Shown here one piece after another: positions 36,538 to 47,289 of a stretch of DNA of 64,000 nt. Within the stretch, counting starts at the first letter, position 1; every line of letters begins with the position of its first letter. Source of the DNA: Leuctra nigra (Eukaryota; Arthropoda; Insecta; Plecoptera; Leuctridae); assembly GCA_934045905.1 (NCBI GenBank), contig OW203765.1, forward strand, positions 28,553,997 through 28,617,996. Direction: 5' to 3'. The notes below the pieces were generated by a model, which did not search any database, was not told where the DNA came from, and saw only the letters and a program-made list of their open reading frames with translations. Both the position numbers and the translations under genes were made by a program.

Positions 36538-36863
36538 TCACTTGGATTTCATCAAAAATGCGATCTTTTTCCACTTTATTCGTGCCGAAAAGCTGTTGTC
36601 TAACGCATAACAAGCTCCTTGATTCGACGCCCGTCTGTCATCAGTCGGAATCATTCCCAAGTATTTGTTTACCTTGTGGGTTCCTTGAAAGCCACCTCCA
36701 ATACAGAGCGATCGCTTGTAAGAGTTATTTCCATCGGGATTTTTATTATCAGAGTCAAGTTTTACACCACGATGATGTTTGCCAATGAATGGCACAGATG
36801 TTGGGACGTTTGCCCAAAAAACACAGCTGGCCAGCGTGAAGGAATTAGGAAGTAAGAAAATTA
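36538..36863 (-). CDS. Candidate terminal exon of a small secreted protein
   Basis: The minus frame is open for 107 codons from a possible acceptor (CTTGTAG|TA at 36,863) to TGA at 36,538. It begins IFLLPNSFTLASCVFWA, a signal-peptide-like core, and continues NVPTSVPFIGKHHRGVKLD, NKNPDGNN and CIGGGFQGTHKVNKYLGMIP, ending in a basic tail with WKKIAFLMKSK. No in-frame ATG exists in the exon, so the start would have to come from an upstream exon (for example ATGG| giving MV). Two plus frames are open across the same bases, and the acceptor has a weak pyrimidine tract. The Asn/Gly-rich mature part and two cysteines recall a rapidly evolving secreted protein, but no family is recognised. It could be a chance frame in a GC-richer patch. 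Confidence 0.4.
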
Positions 36864-37259
36864 CTACAAGGTTTTATGGAGTTCTGTCAAAAATATACAC
36901 TCGTGAAATGTGTTATAATTTGTTGTTATTTCTTTGAAATTTCTTCTATATCTAGAAGGATTGAAGCAAGTGTAATAAATATACAGAGCCAAAAGCCATC
37001 AAGACACTTTTGGCCATTGCTCGATCATTAATATCCTCATATTGTCGTGAAAATTGAAAGAATTGGAGAATTGAAAATTATTTCATAATAATATGTAAGA
37101 ATCGACATAAACCAACTAAACCAACTAAACCAACTGTATTTATTCTAAAAAAAAGCCGTTTATTCGTGTAATTAGCTATCTACATGTGCTAATATTTCAT
37201 AATTCTTAATTATGTATCAACGATTAACAATTTTGTTCACAAAAATAAAAAAAGCGTTC

Positions 37260-37759
37260 GAAAAAAGTTAATTCAAATATTGCCGCCATCCTCACAGTTT
37301 CACCCGCTCTCTCACAGATGGCGCTCGCGACGTTTTCCTCACTCCGGGCGAACTCACCCGCAACGAAAGTGAAATGAACTCGTCCAATGCCAGCGCGCGC
37401 TCTTACGACTACCTGCTAGAGTTGTGTTGACGTTCGGATAGGCCGCATCGTGGTTATGTTCGTACCTCAATAGGCTCGTCGCTTTCGAGACTCAAATGTA
37501 ATTCGAAAACCACTTTGTACCGAGGCGTTTGGGAATTTTCTACGTGGATTATTAAGTGTGTGATGTAGTGTTTGTTTTGTGACCATGGAATAAATCTTTG
37601 TAAAGTTTTAACGGAAGTTTAAGTGAAGTTTTGAGTGAATTGTGGTGCAGCCTGTTGTGCTGCTACAACTGTGTGTAGCATACCTACGTGTTGCTTTATA
37701 AAGTGAATTTCTACCCGTCATCCTGTGGATTACCAATAAAACGATGAGGCGCATAAGTG
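37260..37759 (+). promoter_or_regulatory. Candidate promoter and first exon of an unidentified gene
   Basis: A sharp CpG-rich block (37,285-37,480: GCGCTCGCGACG, GCCAGCGCGCGCTC) is followed by unstructured G/T-rich leader-like sequence (AAGTGAAGTTTTGAGTGAAT). An ATG at 37,744 in the context AAACGATGAGG encodes MRRIS and then reads AGTG|GTAAGAA, a consensus donor, so the coding part of the exon would be 37,744-37,759 in phase 1. Several short upstream ORFs precede it, including an 18-codon one at 37,374 and others stopping within six codons. A CTCF-like core CAGATGGCGC lies at 37,315-37,324. No TATA box was found. Exon 2 was not found, so the gene is unidentified and its first intron may run through the regulatory-looking DNA to the right. 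Confidence 0.45.
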
Positions 37760-38736
37760 GTAAGAAACTTTAAAAAACTTGAGATGTCTAAGACGAAATC
37801 TTCGAAAATTACTGCAAACCCCCCATCGGTCGCACCTAGCCCTACCTACTCTTTAAAAATCTCTAATTTCCATCAAGTTGGCGATACCTTTAAATTCTCC
37901 ATCCACGATTTAAACTACTGAATTGACAAGTACAAAGAGATTTTGTAAGTTCGAGCGGTCAGCTGAGGCTGAGGAGGTGAGAAAAAAACCGGTTGGCATT
38001 GTGCCCTGAAGACTCCAAAGACTACTTATTATCATAATTTCAAGCAAGTCCTGTTACCGAGTTTGATTTTTGGGAACAACAGAACAGAAACGGAACATCT
38101 TTTGAGAGATCACATTTTTATATTTCCAATCAGTATTCAATAAAAAGAGGAAGTAGGACCTATAATGAACTGTACATGCCTATGTACCTACTTGCCAAAA
38201 GCCACCTGTCACACATCAAATGAAAATATCGCAAACATTATCTTGGGCCTTCTTCTTTCCTTGTAAATTTTACCAATATGCGAAATGTACCTAAATGACA
38301 CGACAAAAGTCGGCGCAGATGCTAACCCAAAACTGTTTTGTGCAAATCTCTCCGATGTTGCCAAGTATCTTTTGATTTCTTGAGCAGTGCAGCGTCTACC
38401 TACTACCCCTTCATACAATATGCACCGCCACCCGCGGTCTCTTCTTACCTTGGGGACGACCTACCCCACACCACCACCCCAGGATGTAAGAGGGTGGGCC
38501 ATAGAGAAAGATTAGCCGTGTATTATGAATACCCACCATTGAAATACGACGCCCCAGTGGGCAAATGCGAATATTATTTCCAATTTATTGCTATTGAAAT
38601 TTTTTGGTAGGTTAGGTACAATTCTGATGATATATTGAGCTCAAATGAATAGATAATTTTGAATGTAAAATTTATCTACTGAATATCAAGAGTTACCGAA
38701 CGAAACAAAATTTGTACCGCTCGCCCAAGCTAGGTT
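37760..38736. other. No further exon recognised
   Basis: Would be intronic if the preceding first exon is real. The frame at 38,338-38,610 (+) is unsupported. Confidence 0.35.
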
Positions 38737-38785
38737 TACGAGAGAAGGAGGATTTATAAACCTACATAAATGGGCTCCATTTGTT
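38737..38785 (+). repeat. Family W terminus, isolated
   Basis: ACGAGAGAAGGAGGATTTA, CCTACATAAATGGGCTCC, ATTTGTT; no partner terminus found. Confidence 0.5.
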
Positions 38786-38895
38786 GAGGCGTGTAACAAC
38801 TTTATTTTGACCTTTTAAAAGTGATTTTTCGACAATTTATGACTGAAATCACATAAGAAACCTATGAATTGAAGTAATTTTTTTATGTACAGTGC

Positions 38896-39160
38896 GTTCG
38901 GACAGGACCTTTCAGCGCCTAAGGGCAAATGTCTAATACAACCGCAAATAAAATAGTAAAATACAAATATTTGAACCGAATATTTGCGCCAATAAAATGC
39001 TCTACACCTCAGAAATGTGGATTTTCTTTGCTCCTCTATTTTTATAGTTGGGGGTGGAGGTAGTGCCAGAAAAAAGCCAAAATTAGCGTGGAAAATAGGA
39101 ATTTCAATGAGAAAATAGTTTTTTTCGCTGCTGCAAATTCCTTGTGGAACGTACTGTAGA
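38896..39160 (+). mobile_element. Dispersed repeat family U, copy 1
   Basis: GGACCTTTCAGCGCCTAAGG, GATTTTCTTTGCTCCTCTAT, GGTGGAGGTAGTGCCAGAAA and CGCTGCTGCAAATTCC recur in order at 46,256-46,472. This copy has an extra 40 or so bases in its left third. Confidence 0.8.
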
Positions 39161-39164
39161 TTCT

Positions 39165-39750
39165 ACGCCCCTTCCTTCTGTCCCATTTAGTTATTTGCAA
39201 TTTTTCAGTTCCTCCTATCTTATATTGGATATGGATCAGTTAGAAATCATTTCATCAAACACAAATATGAATTCCAATATGATCACGCCTGTTTCTATTT
39301 GCTTACGTCACTCCCATCCCGTCATGGTTGAATGCACGTCTGACCCCACGCACTATCCTCCCATCATCTTGTGCGTCCACCCTTCTCTCCAACAACATTC
39401 GGAAATAATGACGTTAGAGCCCATCAAACCATTGTCTATATAACCTCGCCACCTCGCCTTTTTATACCTTCCTTTCTTCCGTCTGTCGCTCAGTTGTTGT
39501 GTTCGAGAGATAACATATTTAGACAACATGTCTGTTGGTATAAGAAACAAGAGTCATCAGAGATATTTAGTTTCTTTGGTTCGAGTTTCTTTGCATGACA
39601 TTTTCTTGACTGAGACGTTACTTCGTAAAAAGATCGAACAGATGTTAGTGATTAAAGTGTAGACGGTTTTGATCATGTTGTCAAGTTGGGGTCAAGGATT
39701 AGTGTCGATTTTCATTGGGGCTGATTAAAATTTAAAGTTTATTTTTTGAA
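39165..39750. other. Strand-skew switch
   Basis: C-rich at 39,165-39,520 (many CCC and TCC words) and G/T-rich at 39,620-39,730. Confidence 0.45.
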
Positions 39751-40299
39751 GATTGTAGTACTACTGGGTACACATGTCCTCGTTTTTTTCTCTTTGGTTT
39801 TAGCTACCGATGTAAATGTAGGCTATCCAAACAACTTGACGACTGGAAGTTTGTTCTCTGATAGTTTTATAAACCCATAGTTCGTTCTTATCAGCGATCT
39901 GTACGGTTATCGAAACGTTTTATAACAACCTTTTCTATTATTATTGATAGCAATAATGGCCAGGTAATAATCATAAGATCGTATTGTTTTACGCTTAGGT
40001 ACCTACCTACAAAAGTTTATAAGTTTATTGCAGTAGTAAGTGAAATCTGTAGGCTAAAAAGGTCATATTTGGAGTTTACATTTTTAAAAAGTTTTTATTG
40101 TCAAAATTCATTTTTAAATTCAGTAGGTGGGTAAATAAGTAACCCCGACGCAATAAATAACCAATAAAACAAAGCCATCTTGTAGATAATGTTCTTTTTC
40201 TGTACTTTACAGTGAGCTTTTTACGCAAATTAAAGATTTCGTCATACAATGCACTGAAAGACAAAAGGCGATTTTCTGGTAGTACTACTACCTACCTAA

Positions 40300-40960
40300 A
40301 CATAATATTATCAAAAGTACTGTCAGAAATTCGATGTGTTCGTACGTTTCCTATCCTGTCACATCATTGAAGAATCATCATTTTCACTTCTCCCACTCGC
40401 CACCAAGAATCTGTTTGACTTTATCTCAATCAAAGATCCCAACTTCCAAGCGCAAACATCGAGAGAAGTCACCCCATAACTTCCTCTCTCCCTCGTGTCA
40501 CAAACCGGCAACCTTGTAAACCAAGCCTCCACCTTCCCTCATAGAAATCAGCCGGCGTTCACATTACACACATACTCACTTCAACACCGTTATCTCAGTT
40601 AGACGTTACACTGTCAACAATCCAAATACAATGTTGACACGTTGAAATATGCACAGTCTCATTTAAATACACTGAGTTTCAGTTGTGTATGGCTAGTTGT
40701 GATATTACTCTTGGGAGATGGAAAGACGACGGGTGTTGGGTAATCTATGCGGACAGGTTTGACGGCGTTGTGATTGTTTAGTAAGATGTTAGGGAACTGG
40801 GAGTTGGGTTGTGGGAGGGGGGTTTTGTGTGACAGTGGAATTATTGTGGTGGTAAAGCGAGATGACGACTGTTTTTGTTTTGAGATCGCTTTTGTTTTGA
40901 TAAGTTATGTTGCGATTCTTGGTGGTAGTTGTGGATGAGGAATCTATTTCTGCCTACATA
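40300..40960. other. Strand-skew switch
   Basis: By hand count, 40,381-40,500 has 42 C and 13 G, while 40,741-40,860 has 48 G and 8 C. The turn is near 40,680 without a CpG-rich core. Confidence 0.55.
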
Positions 40961-40970
40961 AATTACAAGA

Positions 40971-41431
40971 TAGATTAGATAGATTATTGTGGTTTAACGG
41001 CGCGTCAACGACGAGGTTATATTGCGCACATTAATTTTTGCATTTTTGCATTTAACTTTGTTGATATAAGTGGTGGACATGGGGAGAGGTCGTCCTAACG
41101 GGCCCGATCCGGGGGAGTCCAACACTGGTGGGGAGGCCAGGCCGGAATGGGGACGGACCGGGGGGTGTGAGGATTCGGGCCGGCGGAACCCGATTTCAGG
41201 GGGATCACCATCTCGAGGGGGAAGGCCGGCCCGAGGGGAGGGGAGGGGACCGCAAATTCAAGGGAGGACATGGTTAGGCCGACCCTGGCTGCTCTTTGTC
41301 TGGACCTCACCACTGATCTGTCCGGCATGGGTAACCCTTACACATGAGCATATGCTCGCCGGCGTAGCTGCAATGGATCATTGGCCAACGCAAACCCCAC
41401 CACCGCGCTAAGGTGGCAGCCATCGGTGGGG
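40971..41431 (-). mobile_element. GC-rich retroposon, copy 2
   Basis: The reverse complement is about 90% identical by eye to 21,942-22,391. Its tail (GATTAGATAGATTA on the plus strand) lies at the left. A 14-bp duplication, CATAAATTACAAGA, flanks it (40,957-40,970 and 41,432-41,445). The 113-codon plus frame is antisense to the element and is not a gene. Confidence 0.87.
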
Positions 41432-41849
41432 CATAAATTACAAGAACTTAACACATTAAGTACCTCAGAAGTAGAAGGCCCGATGTCCCGAAATTGCAAA
41501 TGTTAGAGCTTTTTTTGAAGGTCATCAAAGATTGGAGACGTTTCTGGAATGGAATGTTTCTAGTTCAGTGCGTGCGTGTAAATAGCACAAGAGAAGGGGA
41601 ATAGAGATAATAGTGTCCGGGGAAAATATGAGGTAATCCTGAAGCCAGAAAATAGGGCGTACAGAAAATAAAAATTATGACATGAAATTTAGTTACTTTA
41701 CTGAGTTTGTGATAGGAACATAGGTAATTAAACTGCATAGTCTCTACAGATCATAATGGAAATTGCCATGTAATAATACCTACATTAAAATTTGTATCGC
41801 GACGTTCAATACCCTATTCACTAAAATCAACAATAGAAACACGAAGAAA

Positions 41850-42260
41850 AACGCCGAACAACATTTTCAGTAAACAAAACTGTAATAAACTGATTAAACT
41901 CGTTTTCCCTCGCATTTCGGTCGATTGAGGTTATGTGATAGCCATCCCGGTCGGGCGCACACACGCACGATCTAGCAGCACTAATGGCATCTAGAGGGCG
42001 CAGTTTCCTTCCTTCAGGATGACTTCTCGTGTCTATAGCTTGTGGAACTAGGCCGCCATCGATCCCGTATGCCTAGCTACCTAGATCTAATGAAATTACT
42101 GGCGGATAGACGGTTTATCATCATCAGAAACTCATCAGCAGCTGACATTCCGGAGGTTACTCGGTTTAATTGGTGATAGGGAAAAACTTGGGGTGGTTAG
42201 CGAGTGAATAAACAAAAAAAAATGCGTTGAAAAGTTAGGTTATGAACTAGGTAGGTACTA
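41850..42260. promoter_or_regulatory. Skew switch with CpG-rich core and CTCF-like site
   Basis: C/A-rich at 41,810-41,900 and a CpG-rich core at 41,935-42,080 containing CTAGAGGGCGC (41,991-42,001), a good match to the insect CTCF core AGRKGGCGC. ATTA homeodomain-type words follow, then G-rich sequence. Confidence 0.4.
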
Positions 42261-42535
42261 TATAGATCCGATTATATAATATGGTGATCGCGAAACTTTC
42301 GAAGTGTTGTAAATGACTTATATTTCTAAATATAAATGCGTTTCCATGTGTTTCTGGCCCAAAAACACTGGAATCTAATCGCGACAAAACGTGAAATTTA
42401 CCCTAAACACCGCCAAACTGACTAAATCGCGAAATATGCCGCGAAATATCACTAAATTGAATATATTTCCTGTTATTTTGTAAATTTCTCAGTTCTTTTT
42501 CTAATTTTTCTCAGAATCACCATGGTAAACCCTAA

Positions 42536-42565
42536 TATATATGTGGGTTCGAGTCCCACTCGAGG
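42536..42565 (+). other. Orphan tRNA T-arm-like sequence
   Basis: GTGGG, TTCGAGT, CCCAC is a perfect five-base-pair T stem with seven-base loop and B-box sequence. No D arm, anticodon arm or acceptor stem is present upstream, so this is a remnant of a tRNA or SINE, not a tRNA gene. Confidence 0.5.
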
Positions 42566-42689
42566 AAAATCTTTTCACATTGCAGTTGGTATTTATTTAG
42601 GTATATAGATGGTCGATGTATGGGACAAATCAGTAGGTAGGTTATCAAACAATCTGAACATCTAAAAACTATTTTGTGATGAAAATAAT

Positions 42690-42735
42690 GAAAATACCAC
42701 AGGTGTAGATTCACACAAAGGAATTCATTTCTTGG
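42690..42735 (+). repeat. Family W terminus, isolated
   Basis: GTAGATTCACACAAAGGAAT, TCATTTCTT matches the inner part of the family W ends. Confidence 0.45.
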
Positions 42736-43259
42736 AAAACAAGCTTTTTAAAAATCTTTAATTCCTTAAACATCTTTAAAGTCACGTGCAAGTTTTTGTA
42801 CCTAGGTATTGGTTGAGCTTTTGTTACCTTTTGACGGCTTACCTACAGGTAGTAAAAAACTATGCCAACTGTAAATTTGTAAAAACACTTTTGAAATTGA
42901 TTCCATTCCATTTTTAAATGGATTCTCGTGACAGATAGGAAACAATTGTTTGTTGGAGGTTATTTTAATTTTTAATGCACATGGATCAGACTAGGAGATT
43001 ATAAATTAGAGATAAAAATTAATTGCAAAATTAATGTTCATTATAAATTCGAAGTGGGCCACCTGGCTTGCGTCCTTGAAACTTAGGATTAGTAGTTTAT
43101 TTATTCGGTTGTTCATTGTTGGGTAGTTTGATTGTTACTGTCAACAATGGGGATTGAGTTAAAGAGAAAGACATCATTGTTCTGAAATAGCTATTTTATC
43201 TCTTTACACATTGTCTACCCAACAATAAAGACTACCTTTAAAACTGCTTTTTCACGATA

Positions 43260-43700
43260 CAACTATTGTCAGGTGCAAGACCGAATTCAAATTCCCCATT
43301 TCACTGAATTGTTTGTATACCATCAACTCCAACCCTCTAAAGATCTTGACTGTTTTTGACTTAATTAACCCCTTGGGCTCCAGCCAGCCCCTCTCAAACC
43401 CGCATGCCAGTAAAGACAACGTCTAGCCTCACAACAGGGACTATTAAACCCCCCACACGAGGCTACAAGTTAATTACGCCTTGATGATTGTTTTTCTGAC
43501 TGACGAAGCGAAGAGTTTTAACCCGGACTTCCTACAGCCATGTGGGGTTGTTGCGACTTAGTCACGTGGTTCCTGGTAGGCCAGGTGTCGTATCAGGTGC
43601 TCGGGAGAGGGTTTAATTGTCTTTAATGACGCCCGCGAGTTCGTGAGTGATGGATGGAATGTGGGGACCGTATTGTAATTATCTCGGCAATCTGCGCGAA
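43260..43700. promoter_or_regulatory. Skew switch with GTCACGTGG E-box
   Basis: By hand count, 43,261-43,440 has 54 C and 27 G, while 43,561-43,680 has 43 G and 19 C. GTCACGTGG lies at 43,561-43,569. The region also has homeodomain-type TTAATTA and TTTAATGA words. Confidence 0.45.
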
Positions 43701-44199
43701 ATGATTAAAACTGAGTCACCTTCATTGCTGTTTTTGTTGATACCTACCAGATAAACGATGACATTTCCATAAGCCTAAATAATCGTAATATTCTTGTTGT
43801 CTTGTGGTGATGATGTCATTGCAATGTGCATCATGTTGAGGCTCATAAGAAATGAAAGGATCGAATTTTCTTATGCTCAACTCTTTGCTTATGTTTACCA
43901 TACTGCTAGTGCTAAGACAACGAAACCGACGAAAGTTTGGCGCTTTGTCTTTAGATCATACGCAAAATAGGGTCGCTGAATTGTAAGTTGGCAATTATTA
44001 CTGTAGAAAGTGTTGAAAAGATGCAAATAGACGCAAAAAGTGATAAAAACGCTTGTTCATATTTGTCTAAAATCAAGTGTTAACGGTAATTGAAATATAT
44101 TTACTATACTAATGATCTGTTTACTATTTTATAGCCACCACAGTTTACCTAATCTTGGTTTCTTTATCATACTAACAACTTCTAATGAGCACGAAAGAA

Positions 44200-44680
44200 T
44201 TGACTTTTCGAGTTATTGAGGAAGGAGGAAAAACACGGCACACTGTCAAGTAAAAGCCGAGAGCCGAGTGAAGAGCAGCTCTCTCATTGGCTGACAGCTG
44301 TCACGTGATCTTTGCTTCTGCAAATGTCTTTTGAGCTGAGGCGTCGGTGTGTCTGCTGCCACAAGGAAGAAGAGAGGCGGCGTTGCAATTACGCAGCGCA
44401 GTGTTGCATGCAGTGCAGAGTTCCGCTATGCAGCCGCTGCACTCGCAGTACATTGTCCTCGAGGACGTTCAAGGTGCTTAGATGACGTCAGAGACATCGC
44501 GCGGAGGTTTGCGAGGGAAGAGGATATTTGCGGGTTTTCTTACACCGGATTGAGTGTGTGTAAACAACTTCTTATCATCGATTGGCGAGTGTTGAGGTGG
44601 ACGATGGGTTGTCAACTCAAGTTTTCAAACGGAAGATTTGCGGTATTTTACTATAGAAAGGAAACTAAATGACATCAAAT
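44200..44680. promoter_or_regulatory. CpG-rich stretch with TCACGTGA
   Basis: TCACGTGA is at 44,301-44,308 and GAGGCGTCGGTG at 44,338-44,349, followed by CpG-rich DNA to 44,530. A 107-codon plus frame (44,349-44,672) is open but shows no domain. It might be an exon, yet I see no splice context that supports it. Confidence 0.35.
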
Positions 44681-44699
44681 TTTGTTGTGGATTGGTTCG

Positions 44700-44845
44700 G
44701 AATGACCTTGGGTTGATTTCCGTGGGTTTTCTCGCAGTTTTCCTCAATCGAGAGGCAAATTATGGGTAGGTTCCTTGTTAAAATAGGCCACGACAGCCTT
44801 CCTCGCACCGTCCATCCTTACCAATCATCAATCAATCATTATCAT
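44700..44845 (+). mobile_element. tRNA-SINE interrupted by a hAT element
   Basis: Plus-oriented SINE body: GTGGGTTTTCTCGCAGTTTT, CCTCAATCGAGAGGCAAAT, GGTTCCTTGTTAAAATAGGC, CACGACAGCC. It stops at ATTATCAT and resumes with ATTATCATCATT after the hAT element. Confidence 0.7.
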
Positions 44846-45517
44846 TAGAGACAGGATAGTAATGCAATTGCATGTTTTTGAAATACTGCCTGGAGAGCAT
44901 GCAATATCAGTAATAAATCCATTTCATGACTCCTGCTTTCCAAATATATGACTTTTGATATGGCATGTTTTGCTTATTTTGAGCTTTTTGCTCCAATAGT
45001 GCCTATTTTGGCCCAAATGCTGCATATTTTGCTTATTTTGGACATATCATAGTGCATATCTGCATATAACGGCATTTTTCTTAGTTTAGTAGATTTCATT
45101 TATATTTCCTGCCCCAAACAGGAAGTATGTAGTATCGGGTTTTCCCAGAAACTCCCCGAACTGTTGCCGTGATGGTGCACCTGGTAACATTTGCTCTACC
45201 ATTTGCAGTTGGAAGAGTGTCTGCATCTAATCAAAGCACTTCTTTTAAAAATCGTCTGAACGCTGTGACAAACAGGGTTCAGAGTAATTTGAAACAAGTT
45301 TTGTTACCAGCTGAGCACCATCTACATTAAATTTGCGGGTGAATTGTGTATGGTTACTTCATAAATTTCCGCTTTTTTGCATATTTTGTTGCCTATTTTG
45401 GCTTTTCATACTTCATGTTTTGCCTATTTTGGTACTTAGATATTGCATGTTTTGCTTATTTGAGCATTTCATTTTGCCTATTTTAAGGATTGATACTGCA
45501 TTATTATCCTGTCTCTA
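44846..45517. mobile_element. Nonautonomous hAT element, 672 bp
   Basis: Terminal inverted repeats of about 21 bp, TAGAGACAGGATA(G/A)TAATG, with a perfect 8-bp target duplication ATTATCAT (44,838-44,845 and 45,518-45,525) that fits the hAT preference nTnnnnAn. Both subterminal regions carry multiple copies of TGCATATTTTGCCTATTTTG-like words (44,955-45,065 and 45,375-45,482), a layout typical of transposase-binding subterminal repeats. The middle (about 45,180-45,330) has a short open stretch (VGRVSASNQSTSFKNR) ending in TAA that may be a transposase remnant. No full transposase is present. Confidence 0.85.
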
Positions 45518-45525
45518 ATTATCAT

Positions 45526-46249
45526 CATTAGTCTATATAGTTTCAGATAAAAGTGTTTAAAGCTTGTGGATTGCTTTTGATGAAGTTTGTGCCACCACAA
45601 TGGCGGCTGCTGGATTATCCGAGATGATTCTCTGCCGCTGGACCACAGTGGTCGCGATTTGTCCCGGATTGTTCGCCAAGAGTTGGGCTCTAGAGACGCT
45701 AAGCGAGGGGGGAAGAAAATCTCTGCGATTCTTCTAAACTTGATCCAATAAAACAAGAAGTGATGACGGCAATCTAGTGCGGAATCGGGGGATTTCTTCT
45801 CCTCGGGAAGCTGTGCTGGAGCCCGACCAGATGAAGACTGCATTATAGGTGGCTATTCATAGATTTATGTTGGACTTACTGTGTGTGACGGGGGTTATTT
45901 TTGGACGGTGTAATATAGGTGAGATTTGAAAAAGGGAGAGACATTTATTGAGTCTGATTTCAAAAGGATGTTACTAATCAAAATCTTGGATCGAGCTGGA
46001 AGGACACTAAATCAAACGTTTGTTTCCAAAATAGAGGTCCTACCAATTAATGCGTTTTTTGTCAGTCACCTGGATGGTGTCTTTGAAACAAACGAACTGT
46101 TTTTTTTATACTTTATAGACGATTTGATAGCTATTTCGAGTGCGAGGATGATTGGAGTCCACGTGAAGTGGCTCTATTCCATTTAACTTTTTATGACAAA
46201 GTTGTGAAAATTCTTAAAATCCCAAGAATTTTATCCTTTTTATGTGGAT
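45526..46249. other. No gene supported
   Basis: A 121-codon minus frame (45,478-45,843) overlaps the hAT end and is not called. The small plus frame at 45,926-46,186 has no support. Confidence 0.4.
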
Positions 46250-46255
46250 CCATTT

Positions 46256-46472
46256 GGAGAGGACCTTTCAGCGCCTGAAGGTTAAATGCCAAAATCCAAT
46301 CGCCAATAAAATTCTGTATACACATCAGAAATGTTGATTTTCTTTGCTCCTCTATTGTTATGGGGTGAGGTGGAGGTAGTGCCAGAAAAATAGACACAAT
46401 TAGCATGGAAAATAGGAATTCCAATAAGAAAATAGTTTTTTCGCTGCTGCAAATTCCGTGTCAAATGTACTT
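46256..46472 (+). mobile_element. Dispersed repeat family U, copy 2
   Basis: Matches 38,896-39,160 (GGACCTTTCAGCGCCT, CTTTGCTCCTCTATTGTTAT, CGCTGCTGCAAATTCC). Confidence 0.8.
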
Positions 46473-47289
46473 ATGTTCCTTTTCTTTTATAACAATGGCA
46501 CCAAGACAAAACATAATGTTGACATGTTTTTGAAGTTATTTTAAAATTAGTCGTACCCAAATTTTGCTTCGTCATCCTGAAAGTGTGTTGTCAATAATAC
46601 AAAATGTCGTGTATTTCTTGGAATTCCGTCCCACGTTTGGCCGTTCCATTTCGTCTCATTCCACCTCTACGAATCACATTATGAAACAGCGTGAACTCGA
46701 CACGTTGTCATTTCACTTGGTCTCGATAAATAACCTACAACCAAGCCCAAGATTCCTGACTTTGTTTTACTTTGTTCCGGGACATTTAAATGTTTTAAAA
46801 CCGTTTCACGGTTTCACAACTCGGGCTACGAGACCTATAAATGTCACATGATTCAATATGGTTTTTGTTGAGTTGGGTGCAGCAGTCGTGTTTACTGTTT
46901 ACAGCAAAGTGGTGTATTAAAAAAATATAATGTGGGTCATTGAACCATACAAATAAAAGTTTAAAATTTAATGTTTAAATGTGAGGTACCTACCTATTAA
47001 AATAAAAATATCATGAAACCCAGCCAGTTAAGTTGATGATACCGAATTTTATTTGGCTGTCGATTTTTCAGAAGGGTTTGACTCTCATTGTTAGAAAAAT
47101 GATACCTACCATCTACCAACATCTTTTCAAAATGCCAATTTTGGCAAGATTTTGGCAGTGCAAGGGCAAATGGCAATTTTTCATCAGGGTAGGTGTCCAT
47201 CGTATTTTTTAGACCAATTTTTATAAAGCTTTTAACGATAATTTTTGTCAAATTTACCAATCCGATCGAGAAAATTGCGCTTTTATAAA
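46473..47289. other. No gene seen; AAGATTTTGGCA words
   Basis: GGCAAGATTTTGGCA at about 47,142 resembles the CAAGATTTTG-rich elements near 48.8 and 50.4 kb. Otherwise nothing. Confidence 0.4.

Noticed and set aside
41070..41411. 113-codon ORF in GC-rich DNA, with a related frame at 21,961-22,239
   Set aside because: Lies within the GC-rich retroposon, is antisense to it, and is not preserved in the same form in the other copy.
42536..42565. tRNA gene
   Set aside because: Only the T arm is present; no D arm, anticodon arm or acceptor stem can be drawn.
44349..44672. 107-codon plus ORF in a CpG-rich patch
   Set aside because: No domain or splice context; the patch looks more like a regulatory region with an E-box. 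Left as undecided, not called as a gene.
45478..45843. 121-codon minus ORF
   Set aside because: Runs from unique sequence into the hAT terminal repeat and SINE remnant; no domain.
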